64,000 nt of DNA, from contig NZ_MRTD01000008.1 of the NCBI RefSeq assembly GCF_001956295.1, positions 186,001 through 250,000 on the forward strand, written 5' to 3'. The translations under genes were made by a program, and so were the position numbers. Of this stretch, positions 1 through 8,757 are shown piece after piece. How positions within the stretch are numbered: position 1 is the first letter of the stretch; every line of letters begins with the position of its first letter. This DNA is from Paenibacillus sp. FSL A5-0031 (GTDB taxonomy: Bacteria > Bacillota > Bacilli > Paenibacillales > Paenibacillaceae). Under the pieces are notes generated by a model, which made no database searches, was not told the origin of the DNA, and saw only the letters and a list, made by a program, of their open reading frames with translations.

Positions 1-234
1 GCCGAGATGCTTCCCCATCTCTCCCGATTCACACAATGACACAAAGCTCTTCACAATGTTTGACGGGGCCGGCAGCAGTGTTTCAGACAACAAACCAAGC
101 CCGCTGACCGTCTGCCAGACAATCACAATGAAAGCCGGAACAATCCAGCCATGAAACGGCTTCGGAACAACGCCTAACCAGTCCCGACCAGCTGCCTTTG
201 CGCCCATTTCGCGCGAAGCGGTTCGTTCGCTCAT
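1..234 (-). CDS. SsuC-like ABC permease, 5' part only
   Basis: Runs off the left edge; only the first 78 residues are visible. The start ATG shares one base with the stop of the preceding permease gene (TGATG), so the two are translationally coupled. The N-terminal half is hydrophilic, followed by a first membrane segment (WIVPAFIVIVWQTVSGLGLL) and then LLPAPSNIVKSF, the usual N-terminus of sulfonate/taurine/nitrate permeases of the BPD_transp_1 family. It is the second permease gene of the operon, so the importer may use a heterodimeric membrane channel. Family assignment rests on the short segment and the context. Confidence 0.8.
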   Translation of the reverse strand, partial: MSERTASREMGAKAAGRDWLGVVPKPFHGWIVPAFIVIVWQTVSGLGLLSETLLPAPSNIVKSFVSLCESGEMGKHLG

Positions 235-1082
235 CACTTGCTGCCTCCTTTGTAGCTGTCCTGCCAATTTAGCAGCCTCTTCTCAAGCAGCTTCACAAGC
301 GAATCCGTCAGTTTACCGACTGCGGCAAAAATAATAATGCCTACAAATACAACCGAAGTAATCATGAGATAACGCGCATCATTAATCAGAAAACCGATTC
401 CTGAGCTCGAACCCATCATTTCCGCTACAACAAGCCCAAGCCATGCCACACCGATAGAAAGTCGCACGCCGAGAAAGATATTAGGAAGCGATGCCGGAAG
501 AACAAGCTTCGCAATCATTTGCCAGCGGCTAAACTGCAGCACACGAGCAACGTCAAACAGTTTGCCGTCTACGGAACGAATACCAAGAAAGGTATTGACG
601 TACAGCGGGAAAAAAGCACCTTTTGCAATCAATAACACTTTAGATGTCTCATCAAAGCCAAACCACAAAATAAACAACGGAGCTACTGCCAAATGGGGCA
701 AAGTACGAAGCATTTGCAAGGAAGGATCAATGAGCCTTTCCGTCTTATAGGAGAATCCTACCCATAATCCCGCAGCTAAACCTAATCCTCCGCCCAGCAA
801 AAATCCAAGCAGCGCACGTCGAGCTGAAATACCGAGATGATAAAACAGCTCACCAGATAAAGTTAAATGAATGAATTCCTCCACAATTAAGCCTGGTGTT
901 GGCAGCAGCGTTGGATTAAGCTTCCCCATCATTCCAGCAATTTGCCAGATGGCCAATAAGCCGACTGGAAGCAGCAAACTGAGCAGCAGATTAACCGTAT
1001 GAATAGAGAGACGGCTCCTTGGCCGCCTCTTCATTACTTTGATGGGCTTATGCAATGCGCTTTCTGAGCCAGCTCCAACCAT
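234..1082 (-). CDS. SsuC-like aliphatic sulfonate/taurine ABC permease
   Basis: Inner-membrane permease of a nitrate/sulfonate/taurine-type ABC importer, 282 residues. After a basic cytoplasmic N-terminus there are about six membrane segments, the first near LLPVGLLAIWQIAGMMG, then the family-typical LLPTPGLIVEEF. The EAA-like coupling loop that contacts the ATPase is around residues 170-200 (DVARVLQFSRWQMIAKLVLP). It lies 31 bp after the binding-protein gene and overlaps the next permease by one base, so it belongs to the ATPase, binding protein, permease, permease operon. The annotated ATG gives an N-terminus rather long for the family; the internal ATG at MKRRPRS is an alternative start. 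Confidence 0.88.
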   Translation of the reverse strand: MVGAGSESALHKPIKVMKRRPRSRLSIHTVNLLLSLLLPVGLLAIWQIAGMMGKLNPTLLPTPGLIVEEFIHLTLSGELFYHLGISARRALLGFLLGGGLGLAAGLWVGFSYKTERLIDPSLQMLRTLPHLAVAPLFILWFGFDETSKVLLIAKGAFFPLYVNTFLGIRSVDGKLFDVARVLQFSRWQMIAKLVLPASLPNIFLGVRLSIGVAWLGLVVAEMMGSSSGIGFLINDARYLMITSVVFVGIIIFAAVGKLTDSLVKLLEKRLLNWQDSYKGGSK

Positions 1083-1113
1083 AAGAAACGCCCCATTCCT
1101 CTTGTTCAGTGTA

Positions 1114-2145
1114 TTATTTCAACGCTTCTTCAATAAATTTGTTATCAAATACGGTGGACACGTCGATTTTCTTGCGAATGACTTTAATGTCGAACTGGAA
1201 GTCCGCCGTCTTTTGCTGCTCTGCAATAATTTCGTCCGATACAGGGATATTAATTGTCTTGGAGCGATTGAAGATTGCTTCAATTAATGCCGCAGGCACT
1301 TTACGCTCAGCCGCATAACGCTCGGTGGATTCGGCACGATTATCATTTTCCCAAGCAAGCGCTTTGTTCCATACTTTCAGATACAGGGTAACGAGCTCAG
1401 GATAATCATCAGCAAATTGTTTTCTAACAATGTTGAAGGAAGGAGAAAGCACACCCAACTGTTCGCCGTCCGCAAGCACCTTCGCTTTATCCTGCAGTGT
1501 GTTCAGCGTAATATTCGGCTCCCATGTCGCCCATGCATCAACCTTCCCCGTCTCAAAAGCAGGCTGCGCTTCATCCGGCTGCAGTTGAATAATTTCCAAA
1601 TCTGATGCTTTAAGCCCCGCACCTTCAAGGCCGCGGTAAAGGAAGTTAAATGCGTTGCTCCCCTTGGCAACAGCTACCTTCTTGCCTTTTAAGTCAGCAA
1701 CCGTTTGAAACGGGCTATCTTTAGGCACGATGATCGCGACATTGTTTTTGCCTTCGAGCGCCTGAGAAATGACAGTAAATTTAATGTCCGCAGCTTGTGC
1801 TGCAATGATCGGCATATTGCCAAGTCCAGCAAAATCAAGACGGTTAGAAGCAATTGCCTCTGTCATTGGAGGGCCGCTCTGAAATTCCGCATACTCCACT
1901 TTCACGCCAAGCTTGCCAAATTCATCTTCAAACCATTTCTCCTCAATCGCTTTGCCCATTAAGCCGCCGCTGCCCTGATACCCGATCTTTACAGTAACTC
2001 CGTCATAGCTTTTTGCTGCTTTGTTTCCCGCGTTGCCTGTTTCTTTCTTGTCTGAATTTCCGTTGCCAGAAGCCGCGCAGCCGCTAATAAATACCGCTAA
2101 TACAATAATTGCTGCCGTAAGAAGGCGTAATCTGTTCATCTTCAT
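1114..2145 (-). CDS. SsuA-like sulfonate/taurine-binding lipoprotein
   Basis: Substrate-binding protein of the importer, anchored outside the membrane as a lipoprotein. The signal peptide ends in a lipobox (FISGCAAS), giving a lipidated cysteine near residue 23. The mature part has features of the SsuA/TauA/NMT1 periplasmic-binding fold: VKIGYQGSGGLMGKA at the start, LDFAGLGNMP around residue 110, and GKVDAWATWEPN near residue 205, typical of sulfonate/nitrate binders. 343 residues is normal. The ligand cannot be fixed from sequence; aliphatic sulfonate, taurine or a related anion is most likely. Gene order ATPase, binding protein, permeases supports the role. Confidence 0.88.
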   Translation of the reverse strand: MKMNRLRLLTAAIIVLAVFISGCAASGNGNSDKKETGNAGNKAAKSYDGVTVKIGYQGSGGLMGKAIEEKWFEDEFGKLGVKVEYAEFQSGPPMTEAIASNRLDFAGLGNMPIIAAQAADIKFTVISQALEGKNNVAIIVPKDSPFQTVADLKGKKVAVAKGSNAFNFLYRGLEGAGLKASDLEIIQLQPDEAQPAFETGKVDAWATWEPNITLNTLQDKAKVLADGEQLGVLSPSFNIVRKQFADDYPELVTLYLKVWNKALAWENDNRAESTERYAAERKVPAALIEAIFNRSKTINIPVSDEIIAEQQKTADFQFDIKVIRKKIDVSTVFDNKFIEEALK

Positions 2146-2186
2146 TCTCTCCCCGACGATCTATATTTTTGGTGAAAAATAATTCA

Positions 2187-2963
2187 TTAAATATCCGCGC
2201 CTTGATCGATTTCCGGCCCCTCAACCTTCTCAAACTCACCCAGCACCTTGTGCCGCATCTCTTGAAAAGCATGGCCTGCTCGTTTCCGAGGATACAGCAA
2301 ATCAATCGGCAATATTTTTCGAATATGACCCGGACGCGGATTCATAATGACGACTCGCTCGCCCAGAAATACCGCCTCATCCAAATCATGTGTCACAAAC
2401 AACATCGTCGTTTTGTTTTTCTGCCAAATATCAAGCAGCACCTCTTGCATATGCGAGCGAGTAAAAGCATCCAATGCGCCAAACGGCTCATCCAGCAGCA
2501 ATATATCAGGACTGCGAAGCAGCGCTCTTGCAATAGCTACACGCTGCGCCATGCCTCCAGATAACTCGCGAGGATAAGAGTGTTCGAAGCCCTTCAGCCT
2601 TACAAGCTCAATGAGCTCATCTACTCGTTTACGAACCTCCGGCTTGCGAAGCGATAAATTTGCGGCTATATTTTTCTCCACCGTCAACCAAGGGAACAAT
2701 CTCGGTTCTTGAAAAATAAATCCTTTTTCAATACTCGGTCCTTCAATCGGTTTTCCATTCAGCAAAACCGTGCCTTCATAGCCGGTATCGAGCCCTGCTA
2801 CGATTTTGAGCAATGTGCTTTTGCCGCAGCCGCTCGGTCCAATAATCGTAATAAATTCCCCTTGTTTCACCTGAAGCCCAATGCGATCAAGCGCAATAAC
2901 ATCTCCCGAGGGTGTAGCAAATGTCTTATTAAGTTCATGTACTACGAGCATCTCTGCCGCCAT
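2187..2963 (-). CDS. SsuB-like sulfonate ABC transporter ATPase
   Basis: Cytoplasmic ATPase of the importer, 258 residues. Motifs in order: Walker [10 protein letters not shown] near residue 42, Q-loop [14 protein letters not shown] (typical of the SsuB/TauB group), ABC signature LSGGMAQR near residue 138, Walker B ILLLDEP with catalytic Glu, D-loop GALDAFTR and switch His VTHDLDEAV. All catalytic residues are present. The start ATG follows AGGAGGAGCAGCTT, a strong ribosome site. It is the first gene of the operon, 41 bp before the binding protein, with a promoter about 180-205 bp upstream. Confidence 0.92.
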   Translation of the reverse strand: MAAEMLVVHELNKTFATPSGDVIALDRIGLQVKQGEFITIIGPSGCGKSTLLKIVAGLDTGYEGTVLLNGKPIEGPSIEKGFIFQEPRLFPWLTVEKNIAANLSLRKPEVRKRVDELIELVRLKGFEHSYPRELSGGMAQRVAIARALLRSPDILLLDEPFGALDAFTRSHMQEVLLDIWQKNKTTMLFVTHDLDEAVFLGERVVIMNPRPGHIRKILPIDLLYPRKRAGHAFQEMRHKVLGEFEKVEGPEIDQGADI

Positions 2964-3140
2964 AAGCTGCTCCTCCTATTCAATATTGCATTATTAATAC
3001 CCGATTACTTGGTATTATGGTAAAATAAAAAGACTTAACGCGTATAATAACTAACGTTAAATCTCCAGTGGTCTGGTCGATTCGCCCATATGTCAAACCA
3101 ATCTACAATTTGAATATTCATTCGGTTTGTTATGTTGCTT

Positions 3141-3169
3141 ATTTTGCGGCATCATATCGACTTTGTCAA
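3141..3169 (-). promoter_or_regulatory. Sigma-A type promoter for the ssu-like operon
   Basis: On the minus strand a perfect -35 box TTGACA (3164-3169) is followed by a 17-base spacer and CAAAAT (3141-3146) as a -10 box. It lies just behind the TetR stop and about 180 bp before the ATPase start, leaving a long AT-rich leader. The imperfect palindrome GTTATTATACGCGT/AACTAACG in the leader could be an operator, but I saw no riboswitch fold such as a SAM box. Confidence 0.5.
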
Positions 3170-3194
3170 CATTTTTTTCGCATGCCTAAAAAAG

Positions 3195-3794
3195 CTATTT
3201 TTTGATCTCAAATAATCGAATAATAGCCTCAACATTCATCTCTACCTTCACCTCATAATCGGGCGGACGCTGGAGTGTCAGGCCTTGTATAAGGCTTACA
3301 AAATAAAAAGCAAGCTGCAAGGGATCTTCATCAATGATAATTCCCCTACGTATGCCGTCACTCATAATATCAGCGACAGGGCCTAGGTTTACTGTGAAAC
3401 GGTCCGTGATCGCCTTCTTAATGTCTGGCGGAGTAGACCCCGATAACCTTGCCGTATGCATGAGAATCGTGAACGCCCAGTTCGTCTCCAATGAGAGCCA
3501 AGAGGTAAGCATTACTCTAAGCTTAGCGATCGGTTCCATATCCATGGCCGCTAAATCGGTTACATACTTCCCATAATTGGTCTGCCCCGAGCGCAGCACC
3601 TCGCTGAATATCTCTTCTTTCGAAGCGTAGTAGTGATAGACATTACCTACACTAACCTTTGCTTCTTTCGCTATATCTTGAATGCTCGTTAATTGAAAAC
3701 CATTAATCGCCATAACCTTCAGCGCACAGTCGAGAATATGCTGCATCTTTTTTTCACGCATCATTTTATCTTTTTCTACATTTCTAGGTGACAA
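3195..3794 (-). CDS. TetR/AcrR family transcriptional regulator
   Basis: One-component DNA-binding regulator of 199 residues. The N-terminal TetR helix-turn-helix is clear: ILDCALKVMAINGF, then TSIQDIAKEAKVSVGNVYHY and YASKEEIF (about residues 20-67). The C-terminal two thirds is an all-helical ligand-binding/dimerisation domain too variable to name a ligand. It lies in tandem upstream of the ssu-like operon, whose promoter starts right behind its stop codon, so it may regulate that operon or itself. A basic extension (SPRNVEKDKMMREKK) precedes the domain. Confidence 0.88.
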   Translation of the reverse strand: MSPRNVEKDKMMREKKMQHILDCALKVMAINGFQLTSIQDIAKEAKVSVGNVYHYYASKEEIFSEVLRSGQTNYGKYVTDLAAMDMEPIAKLRVMLTSWLSLETNWAFTILMHTARLSGSTPPDIKKAITDRFTVNLGPVADIMSDGIRRGIIIDEDPLQLAFYFVSLIQGLTLQRPPDYEVKVEMNVEAIIRLFEIKK

Positions 3795-3870
3795 GCTAAG
3801 TCCTCCTTACAATAAATCACACTTAACCTGCATTATACATGCAAATACGTTTTGCGGTCATTTTAGCAAT

Positions 3871-3913
3871 AAAAAAAGAAGACAACCTTGTCCTCACGAC
3901 AAGACTGCCTTCT
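3871..3913 (-). terminator. Intrinsic terminator after the methyltransferase gene
   Basis: Minus strand: AGAAGGCAGTCTTGTC, loop GTGAG, then the pairing arm GACAAGGTTGTCTTCT, followed by a run of seven T. It closes the long operon that begins at 13159. Confidence 0.8.
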
Positions 3914-3938
3914 GCACCATTTAAGCGTTAAAGCTGCT

Positions 3939-4760
3939 CTATTTTACACCTATCCGCATGCGGTAGCTGAACATGACATCAAGTGTTCTTCCCGCGAAAT
4001 AACGCTCGACACTGCTGCGATAGCTCTGCAATTGCTCTTCCAGCGCCATCGAGCCAAGCTTGAAGACGGCCTGAATGCCGCCTTGGCTAATAGCCAGACC
4101 AATATAACGCTCTGCGTCGCAGCGCTCCATGTTATGGAACACGATTTCTTTGGAGAAACGGAAGAGACCGCTGTTATGAATTTGTGTTAAATGCTGTTCC
4201 TTATCTCGTTTGCTCGCTTGATCCTTCTCTGGGATATGAGCAGCAATAATCTCCTCAGAACGATCCATAAGCTGCTTATATTCTAATTCGACAGCCCAGT
4301 GCAGCGTTGGAGGCCAATCGCAGTCATAGGCGGCAAACACACCTTCCGGCTTCAGAACGCGGGCAAATTCAGAGAGCGTGCTGACGGGCTCCATCCAATG
4401 AAAAGACTGCGAGCAGGTTACAATATCAACACTGTCCGCATCTAAATTAAGCTGATCAGAATACCCTTTGATGAAGGAAATTGATTGATCCTCAGGGAGC
4501 TTGGACAAATGAGCCAGCGCTTTGCTTCTCATATCGTCATTTGGCTCAAAACCTACAATTCGCTCCGCATTCCCCAGCCATATAAAGGAGGACAACCCCG
4601 TTCCGCATCCAACATCCGCCACAACGCTCGGCACTCTTCCCAAATAGCTTGTCAAAATATTAACAACTGCGGCAGGAGCTTTCGGACGATGCTGGTCGTA
4701 ATCGTTTTGAAAGCCTGAGAAACGGTCTACATTATTTTGCGAGCGGTTTTCCAAAGTCAT
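3939..4760 (-). CDS. Class I SAM-dependent methyltransferase
   Basis: Soluble methyltransferase of 273 residues, methyltransf_11 type. SAM-binding motif I is VADVGCGTGLSS near residue 50; the acidic residue ending strand 2 is in IVGFEPNDDM; motif II/III appears as DIVTCSQSFHWMEP, the SQSFHWM form common to the SmtA/UbiE-like group; then LKPEGVFAAYDCDWPP. The acceptor cannot be deduced. It starts 41 bp after the NHL-repeat gene with no terminator between, and is followed by a strong terminator, so it is probably the last gene of the operon starting with the cNMP/SLC13 fusion. Its link to that operon's function is unknown. Confidence 0.85.
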   Translation of the reverse strand: MTLENRSQNNVDRFSGFQNDYDQHRPKAPAAVVNILTSYLGRVPSVVADVGCGTGLSSFIWLGNAERIVGFEPNDDMRSKALAHLSKLPEDQSISFIKGYSDQLNLDADSVDIVTCSQSFHWMEPVSTLSEFARVLKPEGVFAAYDCDWPPTLHWAVELEYKQLMDRSEEIIAAHIPEKDQASKRDKEQHLTQIHNSGLFRFSKEIVFHNMERCDAERYIGLAISQGGIQAVFKLGSMALEEQLQSYRSSVERYFAGRTLDVMFSYRMRIGVK

Positions 4761-4801
4761 TGTACAGCCTCCATTCCAGCGATAGGGAATTTTGCTACTT
4801 A

Positions 4802-6265
4802 TTACTCACTACTCATAATAATAGCATTGTATTCACTATCAAAAGCAAACAAAAATGAAGCGGCATCAGCTAAATATTGTGCATCTACGTATAAAGTGCC
4901 TTTTTCAACAATAACCGTATGCTTCGCGTTTACTTTTAGTGAAAGTTTCCAGTTGTTTTTGGTCAGCTGCACTTCCTTGGCCGCAGCATTCCACTTGATA
5001 TTCGCTCCCCATGCACCAAAGACAGCTCTCACAGGAAGATATGTTTTTTCTCCGCTCTTAAAAGGCTTTTGCAAAGCAGTGAATTTCACTTGCTTGTTAT
5101 CCAGCCATACTTGAATATCTTTGCTCGCCGGCAGCAGCTCCGTACCTGCAATCAGTTCTTCTTTCGTACGAATAGGATTGAGAGCCTTAGGGTTCACCGG
5201 CAGCACTTTAACGCTATTGTTTAACGTGTCGGCTATGTACAGTTTTCCGCTCAAATACAGCAAGGAAGACGGTTGATTGAACTGCGCTTGCTCAACTTCT
5301 CCAACTTTATCGCCAGGCGCGCCTTGACCTGCAATTGAAATCACTTTCCCATCCGCTTGCAGAGCACGTATTCGGTTATTCAAGCTGTCTGCAACAAACA
5401 AAACCCCATCGGCAAATGCCAGCCCGCGCGGCCGATTAAACCGTGCTTCAGCGCTTATGCCATTCCCATAGCCGCCTGCCATATAACCGGTAAGCGCATC
5501 GACAGCTGTCGGTTTTCCAGCTACCGTCTTGACCTTGCCATCAAAAATATAACGAATAAGATGATTGCCGCTGTCAGCTACATATAAACCGCCCTTATCA
5601 TCGAATACAAGCCCCATCGGTTCATTGAATAAAGCTTGCGCTGCGCTTCCGTCCTTGTACCCGCCTGTTTCGCCAGCAATTCCAGCAAAGGTAGATGTTA
5701 CGCCTTCGGGAGTAATGACACGAATGACATGGTTTAGGGAGTCTGCTACATAAACATTGTCTTTGCTGTCTATTGCTAGTCCCGTTGGGGAGTTAAACTG
5801 CGCATCGCCAAATTTGCCGTCTTTATTTCCTGGCTTGCCATTGCCCGCAGCCGTGTATACTCGATCGTTTACAATTTTGCGCACAACGTGATTGTCGGTG
5901 TCACTTACATAAATGACACCCTTGCTGTTCACTACAGTAGAAGACGGTTGATTGAACGTTGAACTGGCAATCGTCCCATCGAAATAGCCCGCTTCCGTCT
6001 TTGTCGTAACAGGAGTAAGCTTCCCATTTTGCCATTTGCTAATCTGATTGCTGCCCGAGCCTACAACAATGATGCTCCCATCAGGGGCAGAAGCCAGCCC
6101 CCATGGTTGGCTTGCTTTCTCGATGACATTGGCAACTTTAGCGACGTTCTCCGTCTCTCTTATTTCTACTGGCTGCTCATTAGCTGCGAATGCTGTTGCA
6201 TGAAACGAAACTAGCATCGTTGCAAGCGCCGTGCTTGCTGCTAGCCATTTAATATTGCTTTTCAT
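4802..6265 (-). CDS. Secreted NHL-repeat protein with copper-amine-oxidase-N domain
   Basis: 487 residues. A Sec signal peptide (ends FHATAFAANE) is followed by about six NHL beta-propeller blades (residues about 45-360), seen as recurring units such as FNQPSSTVVNSKGVIYVSDT, FNSPTGLAIDSKDNVYVADS and FNRPRGLAFADGVLFVADS, each with an NHVIR or NNRIR tail. The C-terminal 110 residues (TYLPVRAVFGAWGANIKWNA) are a copper amine oxidase N1 domain, a common extracellular module in Paenibacillus that is not an oxidase by itself. The start has AAAGGAGCAATTCT in front. It begins 20 bp after the FecR gene. Probably an extracellular binding or scaffolding protein; ligand unknown. Confidence 0.88.
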   Translation of the reverse strand: MKSNIKWLAASTALATMLVSFHATAFAANEQPVEIRETENVAKVANVIEKASQPWGLASAPDGSIIVVGSGSNQISKWQNGKLTPVTTKTEAGYFDGTIASSTFNQPSSTVVNSKGVIYVSDTDNHVVRKIVNDRVYTAAGNGKPGNKDGKFGDAQFNSPTGLAIDSKDNVYVADSLNHVIRVITPEGVTSTFAGIAGETGGYKDGSAAQALFNEPMGLVFDDKGGLYVADSGNHLIRYIFDGKVKTVAGKPTAVDALTGYMAGGYGNGISAEARFNRPRGLAFADGVLFVADSLNNRIRALQADGKVISIAGQGAPGDKVGEVEQAQFNQPSSLLYLSGKLYIADTLNNSVKVLPVNPKALNPIRTKEELIAGTELLPASKDIQVWLDNKQVKFTALQKPFKSGEKTYLPVRAVFGAWGANIKWNAAAKEVQLTKNNWKLSLKVNAKHTVIVEKGTLYVDAQYLADAASFLFAFDSEYNAIIMSSE

Positions 6266-6285
6266 AGAATTGCTCCTTTCGATAT

Positions 6286-8757
6286 TTAATCTATAGTTAT
6301 TGGCCTTATAATATGGAAGGGTATAATTATCTCGTCAATTTGTTCCTCTTTTTTCATAATGGGTATTGTAATATTTCCCTCGCCTCTTGCTAGTTCCATA
6401 CTGAAATAGGATCCTTTAAGTATGAGTTTTGTATATTCACCATCATTCTCGAGCTCATATGCATCGCTCTCTAGCGGCATACTTTCAAACCAAAAGCAAG
6501 ATGGCTCTTCCACGCAAAAATTTCCATCAATCATTATCTCTCCCAGTTCATAACCATGTGTGTAGATGAAAAGCTCCTTATCCTTCACTATATCGGGCCT
6601 GTTCTCAAAATCTACGTATCTAGGAAAGGCCGTTACTTTGCTATCTAAAGAGAAATGCTGCTCGTTTTCTTGAAAATCACCATTAACTAGGTTTTTCCAA
6701 GCATTCGGTATTACATACACATCAATATTTGAGTTGTATGCAATGGGATCTTTAAGCTTTACAATGAGCTGCGTTTGATTATCTTGGTCAACAGCAACAC
6801 TTTCAATATCCGTTATGTTGAGGAGGGGCAGCTCCGCATTTCTACATGTTCTGCCCTCTGGAAGCTCTACCGCGTCGCATTTATAAATTATCAAACCATC
6901 TTTTGGAAAATAATTCCCAAAAGCAAGGCTCGTAGTAAATGGAAGCACTAACGTATACTCATCCTCCATAAATGCCGCTTTGGTTAAAGCCTCCGGAGGA
7001 TTAGCTACCCGTACCGTAATATCAAGCTCTAGAAAGTTTTCAACCACACCATTACTTCCATTTTCTAAAGAAATACTCAAACGATATGCTCCAGGCCGTA
7101 AATTGCCTTCGGCAAAATAATTCCCTTTTAACATAACATCCGCCGTATCAGGACCAGTTACGCTAAACAGTAAAGCACCGCTAAGGTTATATTCAAAAAA
7201 CGGATAACACTCCTCCGTTTCTTCAATTGGGCAAACTCTAGTTATTCTAACGTAAGGGGAGTTCCCCTCAGAAGGCCATTCAGGCATTCCATAACCAAAA
7301 GTTTTAAAGGATAAATTTTTGTTGTAATTGGTTTTCCCTAAAATAAATTCAATTGGCGGGTATTCACTGTTATTTATAAATTGAAACCCTTGTTCCATTT
7401 CTCCCCTTGCTGTAACTTGTTCATTCGTCTGCACATCATTGGTTTCCGAATTTTTTAATTTATTTTCATAGACCGTTATACGAATGATTGATCCGTACTG
7501 CACAGCTTCTTTTAATTTAACCACCAGCTGATTAGGTTCAGAAGGATGTATATCAACCGTCTCAACGATATCTAGACTTTCAAATTCACCAGCGTCATCC
7601 TGTCGCACCTCAAATTTGACGATATTTGCACTAGAGTCATTAAGAGCAATTGCCGTCGTAAATGGCAAAATAAACGTTTTGTCATTTTTCATAAACGATT
7701 CTAAATGATTATAAAACATCGTTAAATCTAACATTGGCGGCACAGGTACTGGCGTTGGTGTTGGTGTTGGCGTCGGTGACGCTGTTGGCGTTGGCGTCGG
7801 TGATGCCGTTGGTGTTGGCGTCGGTGACGCTGTTGGCGTTGGCGTCGGTGACGCCGTTGGTGTTGGCGTCGGTGACGCCGTTGGTGTTGGCGTTGGTGTT
7901 GGTGACGCCGTTGGCGTTGGTGTTGGCGTCACGACCGGGTTGCCGCCTCCACCGCTGCTGCCGCCTGTTCCCGCATTGTCCTCATATACAATAGTAGAGT
8001 TGGATTGTGAAGCTCCACTACCGCCTGCAGCTGTCGCCGCTTCTTCTTGTTTTTTCTTTTCAATTAGTGCTTTAACTTGCTCAATTAATGTCTTATCCGC
8101 TTTAGCATCCTTTTGAAGCAGCAGAAGATAATGCTCCAGGCCGACCAACGGAAGATCGAGATAATTCAGCTTTTCCTTTACTCCTGCCCCATCTTTATTC
8201 AGTGGCAGCTGTTCATTTGGATTAACAGTCGTCTCGTCCGTTAGCCCTGGTCCATGCTTCGTTTTTACTGCGCCTTCAAATACACCCAAGTAGCTCTCGT
8301 TATTCTCATACGTAACGGTAAACTGCGTCCCCATAACGCCCATAATGGCAGTTGGCGTCTCGATCTCAAATCTAGAATCGCCATCAAGCTTCTTCTTAAT
8401 CGTGACAAGAACCTTTCCCTTTAGCAGGCTCAGGCTCGTTTTGCCGCCCAGTGCCTTTGCGCTTTTGACCAGTTCACTCACAACAAGCGTGGTATCCGTG
8501 CCAATCGTGACTTCTTTATCGCTGTCCAGATCCATCGTTACTTTCCCATCACTGCCGGTTAGTATCGTATCGCCTTTCGTAATAGCCATTCCTTTAAAAG
8601 CATTAAATTTCTTGGACCCGCCGCTCTTTTTCACTTCCGCTTTGCCTGAAATGGCCGTTATTTTCCCCGCCTTTTCCGTATCCTTCGCAAATACAGATGT
8701 CGGCATAATAATAGCCATGACTAGCAAAGTCACAAAAACTAGCTTTAACGTCTTCAT
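6286..8757 (-). CDS. Secreted FecR-domain protein with Pro-Thr linker
   Basis: 823 residues. The signal peptide (ends MPTSVFAKD) is followed by a FecR domain at about residues 30-165: [34 protein letters not shown], and [19 protein letters not shown], its hallmark. A charged helical stretch, a Gly/Ser-rich piece and a Pro-Thr-Ala-Ser repeat linker (about residues 276-340) lead to a roughly 480-residue C-terminal part of probable repeated beta domains: [20 protein letters not shown] resembles [18 protein letters not shown], and both are followed by a VKLKDP/VKLKEA strand. The ATG overlaps the cyclase stop by four bases (ATGA) and has GGAGGGACTAAA in front. Such FecR proteins often accompany CHASE2 cyclases; role here unknown. 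Confidence 0.85.
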   Translation of the reverse strand: MKTLKLVFVTLLVMAIIMPTSVFAKDTEKAGKITAISGKAEVKKSGGSKKFNAFKGMAITKGDTILTGSDGKVTMDLDSDKEVTIGTDTTLVVSELVKSAKALGGKTSLSLLKGKVLVTIKKKLDGDSRFEIETPTAIMGVMGTQFTVTYENNESYLGVFEGAVKTKHGPGLTDETTVNPNEQLPLNKDGAGVKEKLNYLDLPLVGLEHYLLLLQKDAKADKTLIEQVKALIEKKKQEEAATAAGGSGASQSNSTIVYEDNAGTGGSSGGGGNPVVTPTPTPTASPTPTPTPTASPTPTPTASPTPTPTASPTPTPTASPTPTPTASPTPTPTPTPVPVPPMLDLTMFYNHLESFMKNDKTFILPFTTAIALNDSSANIVKFEVRQDDAGEFESLDIVETVDIHPSEPNQLVVKLKEAVQYGSIIRITVYENKLKNSETNDVQTNEQVTARGEMEQGFQFINNSEYPPIEFILGKTNYNKNLSFKTFGYGMPEWPSEGNSPYVRITRVCPIEETEECYPFFEYNLSGALLFSVTGPDTADVMLKGNYFAEGNLRPGAYRLSISLENGSNGVVENFLELDITVRVANPPEALTKAAFMEDEYTLVLPFTTSLAFGNYFPKDGLIIYKCDAVELPEGRTCRNAELPLLNITDIESVAVDQDNQTQLIVKLKDPIAYNSNIDVYVIPNAWKNLVNGDFQENEQHFSLDSKVTAFPRYVDFENRPDIVKDKELFIYTHGYELGEIMIDGNFCVEEPSCFWFESMPLESDAYELENDGEYTKLILKGSYFSMELARGEGNITIPIMKKEEQIDEIIIPFHIIRPITID
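7744..7930 (-). repeat. In-frame tandem repeat coding the Pro-Thr linker
   Basis: About 190 bp of near-identical 24-bp units coding (AS)PTPTPT, with six Ala-Ser interruptions and two longer units at the ends. The array stays in frame. It forms a likely extended, possibly glycosylated spacer and is prone to length change between strains. Confidence 0.9.

Noticed and set aside
2964..3194. SAM riboswitch before the sulfonate operon
   Set aside because: No S-box core and no terminator/anti-terminator pair; only a promoter and an AT-rich leader are seen.
7744..7930. Regular 24-bp repeats as a CRISPR array
   Set aside because: The units are contiguous, have no unique spacers and translate in frame to a Pro-Thr linker.
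7734..7994. Long plus-strand frame opposite the Pro-Thr linker
   Set aside because: It is the low-complexity antisense of a tandem repeat (Leu/Ala/Val-rich), with no ribosome site.
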